DNA from: Clostridia bacterium
Lineage (GTDB): Bacteria > Bacillota > Clostridia > Peptostreptococcales > Anaerovoracaceae
NCBI GenBank assembly: GCA_024403005.1
Contig: JAKSSQ010000047.1
Coordinates: 1 to 10,860, forward strand
Direction of reading: 5' to 3'
DNA: 10,860 nt
Shown: in pieces, positions 1-7,330 of the stretch
How positions within the stretch are numbered: the first letter of the stretch is position 1
Layout: every line of letters starts with the position of its first letter
The notes under the pieces: generated by a model
Database searches by the model: none
The model's input: the letters and a program-made list of their open reading frames with translations, nothing else
Told to the model about the DNA's origin: nothing
Translations under genes and position numbers: made by a program

Positions 1-813
1 AAGCTGGATTTCATAACAAAGCAGCCTGTAATTCTCTCAATGGAAGAAAAGAACGCTCTTTTCGACAAGATGGCAGTAGATCTGGACACCGACTACGGCG
101 TTGTAAACTACTACCTTATGAGGCTCTTCGGCAAGGACCCCTCCGGGGCAGCCTGGCTGGTTTCCAATGAACTGGAATCGGTAGACCCCGGCCATATCGA
201 GCCGAAAACTCACTGTTCGTTCCTTAAGAACACCATAACTCCCTATACAGACGAAAACGGCAGAACCACCTACCTGAGCGAATCCCTTATCGAAGTGGAT
301 AAGGACAATTCCCACATGATTGTGGTCACCGACGTGGAAGTTAAGGACGGCAAGGTCGTTGCAGCGGAAAAGAAAAAGGAGTTTAAAGTTTCGGACTACG
401 AAGCATCCATGAGGGTTTCCAGACCTGAATTTGTAACGGTTTACGAGATTTTCTCCGACTGGGATACTTTCGACAGACCCTTTGCGGAAATGGTGCTCGG
501 AACGACGAAGCACGGCCACGACATCGGGGACATGTACATGATGTTCCAGCCGGACAACTCCCACATAGAAAAGCAGGAATTCAACCTGAACGACGACGTG
601 CGCGCCCTCTTTTTCGTAACCGACTTCGGACAGTTAATCGTCGGCGCATACACGGAGGCAGACATAATCGCTGCCGAGGCGATGATTAGCTTCAGCGAAA
701 TCTGGAACTACGTTATGGTTTCCGGAAGATATCAGTTCGCTGACCCAATCATTTTCGATTTCGCCCAGAGCGGTTTCGAAAACTTCGATGAATTTTTAAA
801 ATCACTTCAGTAA
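1..813 (+). CDS. Unrecognised acidic soluble protein, 5' end outside the window
   Basis: I do not recognise this protein. The frame is open from the first base, with 13 sense codons before the first ATG at position 40. That ATG has no ribosome site in front of it, so the true start most likely lies upstream and the gene is partial here. From the ATG on there are 257 residues. The product is rich in Asp, Glu and aromatic residues, and I see no signal peptide, membrane segment, Walker motif or metal-binding pattern. A Lys-rich acidic patch (VAAEKKKEFKV) sits near residue 110 counted from that ATG. It looks like a soluble cytosolic protein. The next gene starts 14 bases after the TAA, so the two may share a transcript. 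Codon use, with many C-ending codons, resembles the housekeeping genes of the window. One copy of TGACCCAA (741-748) falls inside the frame, encoding part of Ala-Asp-Pro-Ile, and is probably coincidental. Confidence 0.8.
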   Translation, partial: KLDFITKQPVILSMEEKNALFDKMAVDLDTDYGVVNYYLMRLFGKDPSGAAWLVSNELESVDPGHIEPKTHCSFLKNTITPYTDENGRTTYLSESLIEVDKDNSHMIVVTDVEVKDGKVVAAEKKKEFKVSDYEASMRVSRPEFVTVYEIFSDWDTFDRPFAEMVLGTTKHGHDIGDMYMMFQPDNSHIEKQEFNLNDDVRALFFVTDFGQLIVGAYTEADIIAAEAMISFSEIWNYVMVSGRYQFADPIIFDFAQSGFENFDEFLKSLQ

Positions 814-827
814 ACATATATAGTAAA

Positions 828-1421
828 ATGATTTATCTTATCTTTGAAATGATCGGAACCATAGCTTTCTCAGCATCGGGAGCAATGGTAGCAATCGAAC
901 AGAAAATGGATATACTGGGTGTTGCCATTTTAGGCGTTACGACAGCAATAGGCGGCGGAATTATAAGAGACGTCCTTATCGGCAAGACTCCGCCCACATC
1001 TTTAAACGATCCTAAATATGCTCTCGTGGCAGTAATTACTGCGCTGATTGTGTTCATACCTTACGTTAGGGAACGCCTGGATATGGACCACAAAGGCATT
1101 GTTCTGCTGGACGCCATCGGTCTGGGAATGTTTACCGTAATCGGCTGCAACACAGCTATTCCTTTTAACAACATGTTCCTTCAGGTGCTCCTCGGAGTTA
1201 TGACCGGCGTAGGCGGAGGCGTTTTAAGGGACATGTTTGCTACGCAGAAGCCCATGATTTTTGTAAAGCATTTCTACGCCATGGCGAGCATTCTGGGTGC
1301 AATTCTTTCCTCCTGCCTTCTGCACTCCCCCGAGCAGTTCGCTGCATACTTCAGCATGGCATTCATCGTAGTTATAAGAATGTTTGCTGCCAAGTATAAG
1401 TGGCATCTGCCGAAGTCCTGA
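828..1421 (+). CDS. Trimeric intracellular cation channel (TRIC/UPF0126) family membrane protein
   Basis: A 197-residue integral membrane protein of the UPF0126 family, also called bacterial TRIC (YicG/YadS type). It shows the hallmark internal duplication: each half carries a Gly-rich kink followed by an Arg-Asp pair, GGGIIRDVLIG at residues 42-52 and GGGVLRDMF at 129-137. About six or seven hydrophobic segments are visible (roughly residues 2-22, 28-45, 64-82, 92-110, 115-132, 150-165 and 172-188). Length is normal for the family, which is about 200 residues. Known structures are homotrimeric cation channels; the physiological role in bacteria is poorly defined, and glycine or potassium transport has been proposed for some members. 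The start at 828 is the first ATG, 14 bases after the previous stop, and no good ribosome site precedes it, which may mean translational coupling. I see no terminator before the metK promoter at 1439. Confidence 0.9.
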   Translation: MIYLIFEMIGTIAFSASGAMVAIEQKMDILGVAILGVTTAIGGGIIRDVLIGKTPPTSLNDPKYALVAVITALIVFIPYVRERLDMDHKGIVLLDAIGLGMFTVIGCNTAIPFNNMFLQVLLGVMTGVGGGVLRDMFATQKPMIFVKHFYAMASILGAILSSCLLHSPEQFAAYFSMAFIVVIRMFAAKYKWHLPKS

Positions 1422-1438
1422 TAAAAGGGAAAATTATA

Positions 1439-1467
1439 TTGACATTGGGTCAATAAGCATATATAAT
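1439..1467 (+). promoter_or_regulatory. Consensus promoter of the metK leader, with overlapping dyad
   Basis: TTGACA at 1439-1444 and TATAAT at 1462-1467 are separated by exactly 17 bases, a perfect sigma-A type promoter; transcription should start near 1474, just ahead of the riboswitch. The -35 box is part of an inverted repeat, TTGAC (1439-1443) and GTCAA (1449-1453). The spacer contains ATTGGGTCAA (1444-1453), the same word that makes up the hairpin repeats at 7331-8828. Promoter strength is inferred from the match; whether the dyad binds a protein is unknown. Confidence 0.85.
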
Positions 1468-1483
1468 GCAACAAGTTTAATAG

Positions 1484-1624
1484 AGCTCATCAAGAGTGGC
1501 AGAGGGAATAGGCCCTGCGAAGCCCGGCAACCTAGCAAAGAAAAGGTGCTAAATCCTACAGGAATATCCTGAAAGATGAGGAACGAATATCGTTTACGAG
1601 CCTCTTCTTTCGAAGAGGCTTTTT
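1484..1624 (+). promoter_or_regulatory. SAM-I (S-box) riboswitch with terminator, controlling metK
   Basis: The conserved S-box core is clear: GAGGGAATAGGCCC at 1502-1515, AAGCCCGGCAACC at 1520-1532, AAGGTGCTAAATCC at 1543-1556 and GAAAGATGAG at 1571-1580. Helix P1 is closed by CTCATC (1486-1491) pairing with GATGAG (1575-1580). The expression platform can be read directly. A terminator stem forms from 1599-1607 with 1612-1620 around the loop TTTC and runs into a T tract (1620-1624). The competing antiterminator pairs 1571-1581 with 1601-1611, 10 of 11 positions matching, and uses the 3' strand of P1. From the known mechanism, SAM binding stabilises P1, frees the terminator and stops transcription before metK, so the enzyme is repressed by its own product. 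Confidence 0.96.
1599..1624 (+). terminator. Riboswitch-controlled intrinsic terminator
   Basis: A perfect 9-bp stem, AGCCTCTTC (1599-1607) with GAAGAGGCT (1612-1620), a 4-base loop, then TTTT. It is the OFF structure of the SAM-I riboswitch. A small GC hairpin (GCGGC 1659-1663 with GCCGC 1669-1673) lies further down, just before the metK ribosome site; it has no T tract and I give it no function. Confidence 0.9.
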
Positions 1625-1690
1625 CAATATCTACATTTCTCTGAGCTCTAAGGTTATGGCGGCCCCGCGCCGCAGGTTAAGGAGGAAAAC

Positions 1691-2839
1691 ATGGCAAGAA
1701 GATTATTTACTTCTGAATCCGTTACAGAAGGTCATCCCGACAAAATCTGTGACCAGATTTCAGATGCTATCCTGGACGAGGCACTTCGCCAGGACGCAGG
1801 AAGCAGAGTTGCCTGCGAAACTACAGTAACAACAGGCCTGTGCTACATCATGGGCGAAATTACAACAAGCGGTTCTATCGATATCCAGGGCATCGCTCGT
1901 AAGGTTATCGCAGACATCGGCTACACAAAGGGCGAATACGGTTTCGACGCATTCTCCAGCGGTATTATGGTTGCAATGGACCAGCAGTCCGCAGACATCG
2001 CAATGGGTACTAACGACGAAGTAGGCGGCGCAGGAGACCAGGGCATCATGTTCGGCTATGCGTGCAACGAAACTCCGGAGCTTATGCCTCTGCCCATCTC
2101 CCTGTCCCACAAGCTGGCCATGCAGCTGGCTAAGGTTCGCAAGGACGGCACAGTAGCTTATCTGAGACCCGACGGAAAGACTCAGGTTACCGTTGAATAC
2201 GAAGACGGCAAGCCTCTCCGCGTAGATACAGTACTCATTTCCACACAGCACGACCCCGAAGCAACTCAGGAACAGATCCGCGAAGATCTTATCGAAAAGG
2301 TTATTAAGCCTATCATTCCCGCAAATCTGCTGGACGACGCTACAAAGATCTACACTAACCCCACAGGCCGCTTCGTTATCGGCGGCCCCCACGGCGATTC
2401 CGGTCTTACAGGCCGCAAGATTATCGTAGACACCTACGGCGGATACGCACGCCACGGCGGCGGCGCTTTCTCCGGCAAGGACCCCACAAAGGTAGACCGT
2501 TCCGCTTGCTACGCAGCTCGCTATGCAGCTAAGAACGTCGTAGCTGCAGGTCTTGCAGACCACTGCGAAATCGAACTTGCTTACGCTATCGGCATCGCTC
2601 AGCCCGTATCCATCCTGGTAGATACTCAGGGCACAGGAAAGATTTCCGACGAAAAGATTGCAGAATTGGTAGAAAAGAACTTCGACTTTACACCTGCAGG
2701 CATCATTAAGAAGCTGGATCTGCGCAAGCCCATCTACCGCAAGACAGCTGCTTACGGCCACTTCGGCAGAGAAGACGAAGGCTTCACATGGGAAAAGACA
2801 GACATGGCTGCAGCTCTTAAGGAGCAGGCCGGTCTGTAA
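1691..2839 (+). CDS. metK: S-adenosylmethionine synthetase (methionine adenosyltransferase)
   Basis: Makes S-adenosylmethionine from ATP and L-methionine, releasing phosphate and pyrophosphate, in the cytosol; the family works as a dimer or tetramer with Mg2+ and K+. The product has 382 residues, normal for bacterial MetK. Family signatures are intact: GHPDK at residues 14-18 with the catalytic His15, the loop signature GAGDQGIMFGYA from residue 113, and the phosphate-binding GGGAFSGKDPTKVDRS stretch in the second half. The ATG at 1691 follows a strong AAGGAGG (1679-1685) at 5 bases. Codon use is strongly biased to C-ending codons, as expected for a highly expressed enzyme. It is a single-gene unit: promoter at 1439, SAM-I riboswitch at 1484-1624 and terminator at 2881. 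A long open frame on the opposite strand (1760-2761) is a shadow of this biased coding sequence. Confidence 0.98.
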   Translation: MARRLFTSESVTEGHPDKICDQISDAILDEALRQDAGSRVACETTVTTGLCYIMGEITTSGSIDIQGIARKVIADIGYTKGEYGFDAFSSGIMVAMDQQSADIAMGTNDEVGGAGDQGIMFGYACNETPELMPLPISLSHKLAMQLAKVRKDGTVAYLRPDGKTQVTVEYEDGKPLRVDTVLISTQHDPEATQEQIREDLIEKVIKPIIPANLLDDATKIYTNPTGRFVIGGPHGDSGLTGRKIIVDTYGGYARHGGGAFSGKDPTKVDRSACYAARYAAKNVVAAGLADHCEIELAYAIGIAQPVSILVDTQGTGKISDEKIAELVEKNFDFTPAGIIKKLDLRKPIYRKTAAYGHFGREDEGFTWEKTDMAAALKEQAGL

Positions 2840-2845
2840 TCTGCG

Positions 2846-2861
2846 TGACCCAATTGGTTCA
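2846..2861. repeat. Near-perfect 16-bp palindrome of the TTGGGTCA family
   Basis: TGACCCAATTGGTTCA is TGACCCAA joined directly to its own complement with one mismatch. It lies 6 bases after the metK stop and before the terminator. It is the same word as in the hairpin clusters at 7331-8828 and in the metK promoter. It could be a solitary member of a palindromic repeat family or a protein-binding site; I cannot decide from one copy. Confidence 0.5.
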
Positions 2862-2880
2862 ATAAAGCTTTTAAATTTAA

Positions 2881-2905
2881 AACACCCGCATTGCGCGGGT
2901 GTTTT
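2881..2905 (+). terminator. Intrinsic terminator of metK
   Basis: AACACCCGC (2881-2889) pairs perfectly with GCGGGTGTT (2895-2903) around the loop ATTGC, followed by a run of T from 2902. An A-rich stretch precedes the stem, so it might also work from the other side, though no gene converges on it. Confidence 0.93.
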
Positions 2906-2909
2906 GTTA

Positions 2910-2915
2910 TATAAT
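2910..2915 (+). promoter_or_regulatory. Candidate -10 box for the amidohydrolase-alkD operon
   Basis: TATAAT at 2910-2915 stands 37 bases before the amidohydrolase start. No acceptable -35 box lies 16-18 bases upstream, because that stretch is the metK terminator stem, so the promoter is uncertain. The predicted leader carries a small inverted repeat, GTGCA (2920-2924) and TGCAC (2930-2934), just before the ribosome site. Confidence 0.4.
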
Positions 2916-2951
2916 GGTCGTGCAGATTATGCACAAAGAGGAGGCTATGCA

Positions 2952-4577
2952 ATGAAAAAGGCATTCATTAACGGAAAAATCTACCTGGAAAGAGAGCAGT
3001 TCTGCCAGGCGGTTTTAGCAGAAGACGGTATTATAAAAGCGGTTGATTCCAATGAAAAGATTAAGGTTTTAGCCGGTCCGGATGCGGAAATTATCGATCT
3101 GGGTGGCAAGACCATGATTCCCGGATTCAACGATTCCCACATGCATCTTATGATGGTCGGCGAGTATCTGGCCCGTGCCGACGTTTCCGGCAGTAAATCC
3201 CTGCAGGAAGTTATTGACAGATGCAAAAAGTTTGCAGAAGATAACCCCGAGCTCACCGCAGGAGGCATCCTCGGAAATGGCTGGATGGAAGACATCTTTA
3301 CTTCCGGCGAAAAGCGCCACCCGGACAAGAGGGAAATGAATCAGGTTTCCGACAAGGTTCCCGTATTTGTAAGGCGCTCCGACGGCCACGTTGCTGCAGC
3401 AAACGATGTGCTCATCGCAATGGTTAAGGCTCAGCCGGAATACGCAGAACTGGTGGAAAAAGGCCTCGTAGAGCTGGACGAACAGGGTGAACCCACCGGT
3501 TTCTTTAAGGAAGCCGCAACAACCCTCTGCGAAGCACAGTTCCCCAAGCCCGATGCAGCAGACTACGCATCTTATCTTTCCAAAGCAGCTTACCACGCTG
3601 CATCCTTCGGCATTACAAGCGTACAGAGCAACGACGTATGCGAACCTGTAGGCCCTTACGATATATGCTTCGAAGGCGTACGCAAGGCATTCGAAGAGGA
3701 TATGTGCCCCATCCGCTACAGCCTGCAGACCTGCTTCCACAGCCCGGAAGAATTCGAAGAAGATCTTAAGACCGGCCAGTATTCCAGAGGAAACGGCAGC
3801 AATCCGCTCTTTAAGCTCGGACCTCTCAAGCTCATCTGCGACGGTTCTCTCGGCGGCCGCACGGCTTTAATGCTGGACGAATACTGCGACAAGCCCGGCA
3901 CTTATGGGGTCACCAGCATAGATAAGGAAACGCTGAATAAATACTGCGGCATCGCTGCAAAGAACAATATAAGCACTGCAATCCACTGCATCGGAGACGG
4001 TGCGGTGCAGATGGCTATCGAAGCTTTCGAAGCTGCGGACCCGACCGGAACCAATCCCAACCGCAATGCGATTGTTCACTGCCAGGTAACAAGCAAGGAG
4101 CAGACAGACCGCATCGTTAAGGACAATATTTACGTAATGGCCCAGCCGGTATTCCTGAATAGCGATATGCGCCAGATGGAAACCCGCGTTAGCCATGAAA
4201 AATGCATGGAAAGCTACGCTTTCGGCTCCATGCACAGGGCAGGAGCTCACGTCTCCTACGGAACAGACTCTCCTGTTGAACACTGCAACCCCTTCGCAGG
4301 GCTTTACTGCGCAGTAACCCGCAAGGATTTCTCCGGATGGCCCGAAAACGGCTGGAATGCTGACGAGTGCGTGGATATTTACGACGCAGTGGACGGATAC
4401 ACCATCGAATCCGCCTGGGCAGAGTTTGAAGAAAACAGAAAGGGCAGAATTAAGCCCGGATATCTGGCAGATTTTACGGTCTGCGACCGCGATATCTTTA
4501 CCTGCGCTCCGGAAGAACTGCTCGAGGCTAAGGCCGTTATGACTGTCGTCGGCGGCAAGGTAATCTACAAAAAATAG
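2952..4577 (+). CDS. YtcJ-type amidohydrolase (amidohydrolase family 3)
   Basis: A 541-residue metal-dependent hydrolase of the amidohydrolase superfamily, close in layout to YtcJ and N-substituted formamide deformylase. An N-terminal beta-sandwich (about residues 1-55) leads into the barrel through TMIPGFNDSHMHL, with the metal-binding His63 and His65. Further family blocks follow in order: GNGWMEDIF, CDGSLGGRTALM, AIHCIGDGAV with a metal His, and YGTDSPVE with the catalytic Asp. The C-terminal block KPGYLADFTVCDRD closes the sandwich. The substrate cannot be told from sequence; members of this family cleave amide or formamide bonds. I place the start at the ATG at 2952 because AGAGGAGG (2937-2944) sits 7 bases before it. 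The frame is open further up to a TTG at 2904, but that lies inside the metK terminator. The next gene follows after 13 bases, so the pair is probably co-transcribed. Confidence 0.92.
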   Translation: MKKAFINGKIYLEREQFCQAVLAEDGIIKAVDSNEKIKVLAGPDAEIIDLGGKTMIPGFNDSHMHLMMVGEYLARADVSGSKSLQEVIDRCKKFAEDNPELTAGGILGNGWMEDIFTSGEKRHPDKREMNQVSDKVPVFVRRSDGHVAAANDVLIAMVKAQPEYAELVEKGLVELDEQGEPTGFFKEAATTLCEAQFPKPDAADYASYLSKAAYHAASFGITSVQSNDVCEPVGPYDICFEGVRKAFEEDMCPIRYSLQTCFHSPEEFEEDLKTGQYSRGNGSNPLFKLGPLKLICDGSLGGRTALMLDEYCDKPGTYGVTSIDKETLNKYCGIAAKNNISTAIHCIGDGAVQMAIEAFEAADPTGTNPNRNAIVHCQVTSKEQTDRIVKDNIYVMAQPVFLNSDMRQMETRVSHEKCMESYAFGSMHRAGAHVSYGTDSPVEHCNPFAGLYCAVTRKDFSGWPENGWNADECVDIYDAVDGYTIESAWAEFEENRKGRIKPGYLADFTVCDRDIFTCAPEELLEAKAVMTVVGGKVIYKK

Positions 4578-4590
4578 ATTTAGGTGAAAA

Positions 4591-5268
4591 ATGGATATAA
4601 GAGAAGAATTATTTGCTTTGCAGGATATTGAATACGGAGATTTCCAGGCAAAATTAACGCCCGGAATTCCTCGTGAATTGTTTATAGGTGTTCGGGTCCC
4701 GGAAGTAAGAAAGCTTGCCAAAAAGCTGATAAAGGAACCGGAAACCGCAGCTTTTCTAAAAGATTTGCCGCATAAATACTACGACGAAAACATGCTCCAT
4801 GGCCTGCTCATTTCCGAGATTAAGGACTATGATGCGTGCATCGCTGCAGTCGATGAATTCCTGCCCTATGTGGATAACTGGGCAGTCTGTGACATTATGT
4901 CTCCAAAGGTATTTAAGAAGAATAAGGCTGCTCTCATGGAAAAGATTAAAGAGTGGTCTGCTTCTGAAAAGACCTATACCTGCCGCTTTGGGCTTGAAAT
5001 GTTAATGTCCCATTTCCTTGACGAAGATTTTAGGCCCGAATATCTGGAAATACCGGCCGCAGTCCGCAGCGAAGAGTACTACGTTCGAATGATGGCAGCC
5101 TGGTTCTTTGCTACGGCTCTTGCCAAGCAGTGGGATGCATCCGTAAAGTACGTCGAAGAATGCCGTCTGGATGTATGGACCCACAACAAGACTATTCAGA
5201 AGGCCCGCGAAAGCTACCGCATTACCCCGGAGCAGAAAGAATATCTTAAAGGGCTTAAGCAGAAATAA
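4591..5268 (+). CDS. AlkD-family DNA alkylation repair protein (HEAT-like DNA glycosylase)
   Basis: A 225-residue all-helical protein of the DNA alkylation repair (AlkD) family. AlkD-type enzymes excise N3- and N7-alkylated purines without flipping the base out. The residues that matter in Bacillus cereus AlkD (Trp109, Asp113, Arg148, Trp187) have matching partners here: Trp97 and Asp101 in DNWAVCDIM, Arg132 in TCRFGLEML and Trp171 in AAWFFAT. Two of the three gaps (4 and 39 residues) are identical and the middle one is four residues shorter. On that basis I expect an active glycosylase. It starts 13 bases after the amidohydrolase stop with only a weak ribosome site (AGGTG, 4582-4586), so it is likely expressed as the second gene of that operon, perhaps with translational coupling. 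No clear terminator follows. The amidohydrolase neighbour does not suggest a shared pathway. Confidence 0.88.
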   Translation: MDIREELFALQDIEYGDFQAKLTPGIPRELFIGVRVPEVRKLAKKLIKEPETAAFLKDLPHKYYDENMLHGLLISEIKDYDACIAAVDEFLPYVDNWAVCDIMSPKVFKKNKAALMEKIKEWSASEKTYTCRFGLEMLMSHFLDEDFRPEYLEIPAAVRSEEYYVRMMAAWFFATALAKQWDASVKYVEECRLDVWTHNKTIQKARESYRITPEQKEYLKGLKQK

Positions 5269-5324
5269 AGCTTCAAAAACCCGGTTGGGCCACGCAAACG
5301 ACGCACGTAAAACAAAATGTCTGT

Positions 5325-5353
5325 TTGCCAGCCACGCCCGCCCGTGTTAAAAT
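5325..5353 (+). promoter_or_regulatory. Probable thrS promoter
   Basis: TTGCCA (5325-5330) and TAAAAT (5348-5353) with a 17-base spacer, giving a leader of about 50 bases before thrS. The 142-base gap between alkD and thrS shows no T-box elements: there is no conserved T-box sequence and no terminator with T tract. ThrRS is therefore not visibly under tRNA-sensing control here. Confidence 0.55.
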
Positions 5354-5410
5354 AACTTGTTAATATATTATTTTGGCCTTGTGGTATAAGGAAAAATAAG
5401 GAGATTTAAA

Positions 5411-7168
5411 ATGGCAGAAGACAACAAGTACACATTCGAGAACGAGGAATACCGCCAGACGTATTGGCATACCTGCTCTCACATCATGGCTCAGGCAGTT
5501 AAGAGACTTTGGCCTGAAGTAAAACTGGCAATCGGACCCTCCATCAAAGAAGGATGGTATTACGATATGCTTGCACCTTTCGCATTCACTCCGGAACACA
5601 TGGAAAAGATCGAAGACGAAATGCGCAAGATCTGCAAGGAAAACATTAAGCTGGAACGCTTTGAACTCCCCAGAGAAGAAGCTATCAAGTTCATGGAAGA
5701 AAAGGAAGAACCCTTCAAGGTTGAACTCATCAACGACCTTCCCGAAGGCGAAACTATTTCTTTCTATAAGCAGGGCGAATTCACAGACCTGTGCGCAGGT
5801 CCCCACCTGGATGCAACAGGAAGAGTTAAGCACAACGCTATTAAGCTCTTAACCTGCAACGCAGCTTACTGGAGAGGCGACAGCAACAGAGAAACACTTC
5901 AGAGAATTTACGGTATCGCATTCCCCAAGAAGGAAATGCTGGAAGAATATATCGAAAGAATCGAAGAAGCCAAGAGAAGAGACCACCGTAAGCTCGGTAA
6001 GGAACTGGGCCTGTTTGCTTTCAGAGACGAAGCACCCGGATTCCCCTTCTACCTGCCCAACGGTATGGTTCTTAAGAACACTCTCATCGACTACTGGAGA
6101 GAAGTTCATAAGAAGTGGGACTACCTGGAAATTTCCACACCTCAGATCATGAAGAGAACTCTGTGGGAAACATCCGGACATTGGGATCACTACAAGGAAA
6201 ACATGTACACAACAGTTATCGACGAAGAAGATTATGCTATCAAGCCGATGAACTGCCCCGGTTCCATCCTTGTTTACGATCTTGAACCCCACAGCTACAA
6301 GGACCTGCCCCTGCGCTACGGCGAACTGGGCCACGTACATCGCCACGAACTGTCCGGCGCTCTCCACGGAATGTTCCGTGTAAGATGTTTCACACAGGAC
6401 GATGCACACATCCTGCTGGCTAAGGAACAGATTACAGAAGAAGTTGTAAGAATTACTCAGCTTATCGACGAAGTTTACAGCGTATTCAACCTCCCGTATA
6501 AGATCGTTCTCTCTACAATGCCCGAAGACCACATCGGTACAAGAGAAGACTGGGAAAAGGCAGAAAACGCTCTGGCAGACGCTATTACATCCATCGGCAA
6601 GACCTACGAAATCAACCCCGGCGACGGCGCATTCTACGGTCCTAAGCTCGACTTCCACGTAACAGACTCCCTCGGCAGAGTATGGCAGTGCGGCACATGC
6701 CAGCTGGACTATCAGCTGCCCGGCAGATTCAACCTGGAATACACAGACAGCAACAGCGAAAAGCAGACACCTGTTATGATCCACCGCGTAGTATTCGGTT
6801 CCATCGAACGCTTCATCGGTGTTATCACAGAACACTTCGCAGGCGCATTCCCCACATGGCTTGCTCCTGTACAGGTTAAGATTCTGCCCGTTACAGACAG
6901 AGCTCTGGACTACGCTAAGGACATTAAGGCTAAGCTCGCTAAGCAGGGTGTTCGCGTAGAAATCGACAGTAGAAACGAAAAGACAGGCAAGAAGATCCGC
7001 GACGCACAGATGGAAAAGGTTCCCTACATGCTGGTTGTAGGCGACAGAGATATCGAAAACAGCACAGTATCTCCGCGCCACAGAGCAGAAGGCGACCTCG
7101 GTGCAATGAGCTTCGAAGCTTTCAGCGATATCATCATGGAAGATATCAACACAAAGGCAATTAAATAA
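5411..7168 (+). CDS. thrS: Threonyl-tRNA synthetase lacking the N-terminal TGS domain
   Basis: Charges tRNA-Thr with threonine at the cost of ATP; class II synthetase, cytosolic. The product has 585 residues against about 640 for the full-length bacterial enzyme, and the missing part is the N-terminal TGS domain. The protein opens almost directly at the editing domain, where HTCSH (residues 20-24) is the HxxxH site and Cys128 in DLCAGPHL is its partner; their spacing matches E. coli ThrRS (His73/His77 and Cys182). The catalytic domain is intact, with Zn ligands Cys282 (PMNCPG), His333 (DDAHIL) and His458 (MIHRVVFG), and motif 2 around HRHELSGALHGMFRVR. The anticodon-binding domain begins near residue 485. 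The ATG at 5411 follows AAGGAG (5398-5403) at 7 bases, and the upstream gap is too short to hold a TGS domain. Codon use indicates high expression. Confidence 0.97.
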   Translation: MAEDNKYTFENEEYRQTYWHTCSHIMAQAVKRLWPEVKLAIGPSIKEGWYYDMLAPFAFTPEHMEKIEDEMRKICKENIKLERFELPREEAIKFMEEKEEPFKVELINDLPEGETISFYKQGEFTDLCAGPHLDATGRVKHNAIKLLTCNAAYWRGDSNRETLQRIYGIAFPKKEMLEEYIERIEEAKRRDHRKLGKELGLFAFRDEAPGFPFYLPNGMVLKNTLIDYWREVHKKWDYLEISTPQIMKRTLWETSGHWDHYKENMYTTVIDEEDYAIKPMNCPGSILVYDLEPHSYKDLPLRYGELGHVHRHELSGALHGMFRVRCFTQDDAHILLAKEQITEEVVRITQLIDEVYSVFNLPYKIVLSTMPEDHIGTREDWEKAENALADAITSIGKTYEINPGDGAFYGPKLDFHVTDSLGRVWQCGTCQLDYQLPGRFNLEYTDSNSEKQTPVMIHRVVFGSIERFIGVITEHFAGAFPTWLAPVQVKILPVTDRALDYAKDIKAKLAKQGVRVEIDSRNEKTGKKIRDAQMEKVPYMLVVGDRDIENSTVSPRHRAEGDLGAMSFEAFSDIIMEDINTKAIK

Positions 7169-7182
7169 GATACGCTTTACCG

Positions 7183-7207
7183 GCGGCCCGCTTTGCGGGC
7201 CGCTTTT
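7183..7207 (+). terminator. Intrinsic terminator of thrS
   Basis: GCGGCCCG (7183-7190) pairs perfectly with CGGGCCGC (7196-7203) around the loop CTTTG, followed by TTTT and further T-rich sequence. It starts 14 bases after the thrS stop. Confidence 0.93.
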
Positions 7208-7330
7208 GTGTTTGTGCAGGCTTTTGGTTCGAGCTGCGCCATGATTTTAAGCTGGTTTATATGCGATAATGCGCTTCGATGCTGCGAAGTTGCCCCGACT
7301 GACTAATTTTTTAGCTGTTTGAGTCTGTGC
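7208..7330. other. Non-coding stretch between the thrS terminator and repeat copy A
   Basis: I find no credible gene. A short hairpin (CTTCG 7274-7278 with CGAAG 7285-7289) is followed 17 bases later by six T, too far for a normal terminator. A TGCGATAAT extended -10-like word at 7262-7270 has no good -35 partner. Either could be chance. Confidence 0.4.

Noticed and set aside
741..748. TGACCCAA copy inside the first gene
   Set aside because: It is explained by the codons for Ala-Asp-Pro-Ile, is not paired with an inverted copy and lies inside a coding region.
1384..1572. Short plus-strand open frame of 62 codons
   Set aside because: It starts inside the TRIC gene and runs through the metK promoter and the SAM-I aptamer, whose conserved RNA sequence explains the region.
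1760..2761. Long open frame of 333 codons on the minus strand
   Set aside because: It lies wholly inside metK, whose identity is certain. Its Cys- and Val-rich product is what the reverse of C-ending codons gives.
2904..2951. Upstream TTG start adding 16 residues to the amidohydrolase
   Set aside because: It falls in the metK terminator and has no ribosome site, whereas the ATG at 2952 has AGAGGAGG at good spacing.
5269..5410. T-box or other leader riboswitch before thrS
   Set aside because: No conserved T-box sequence, specifier-type stem or terminator with T tract is visible. The partial pairing of GCAAAC (5294-5299) with GTTTGC (5323-5328) is short and could be chance.
5849..7081. Open frame of 410 codons on the minus strand
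   Set aside because: It is a shadow of thrS on the opposite strand, Cys- and Val-rich, with no recognisable domain and no ribosome site.
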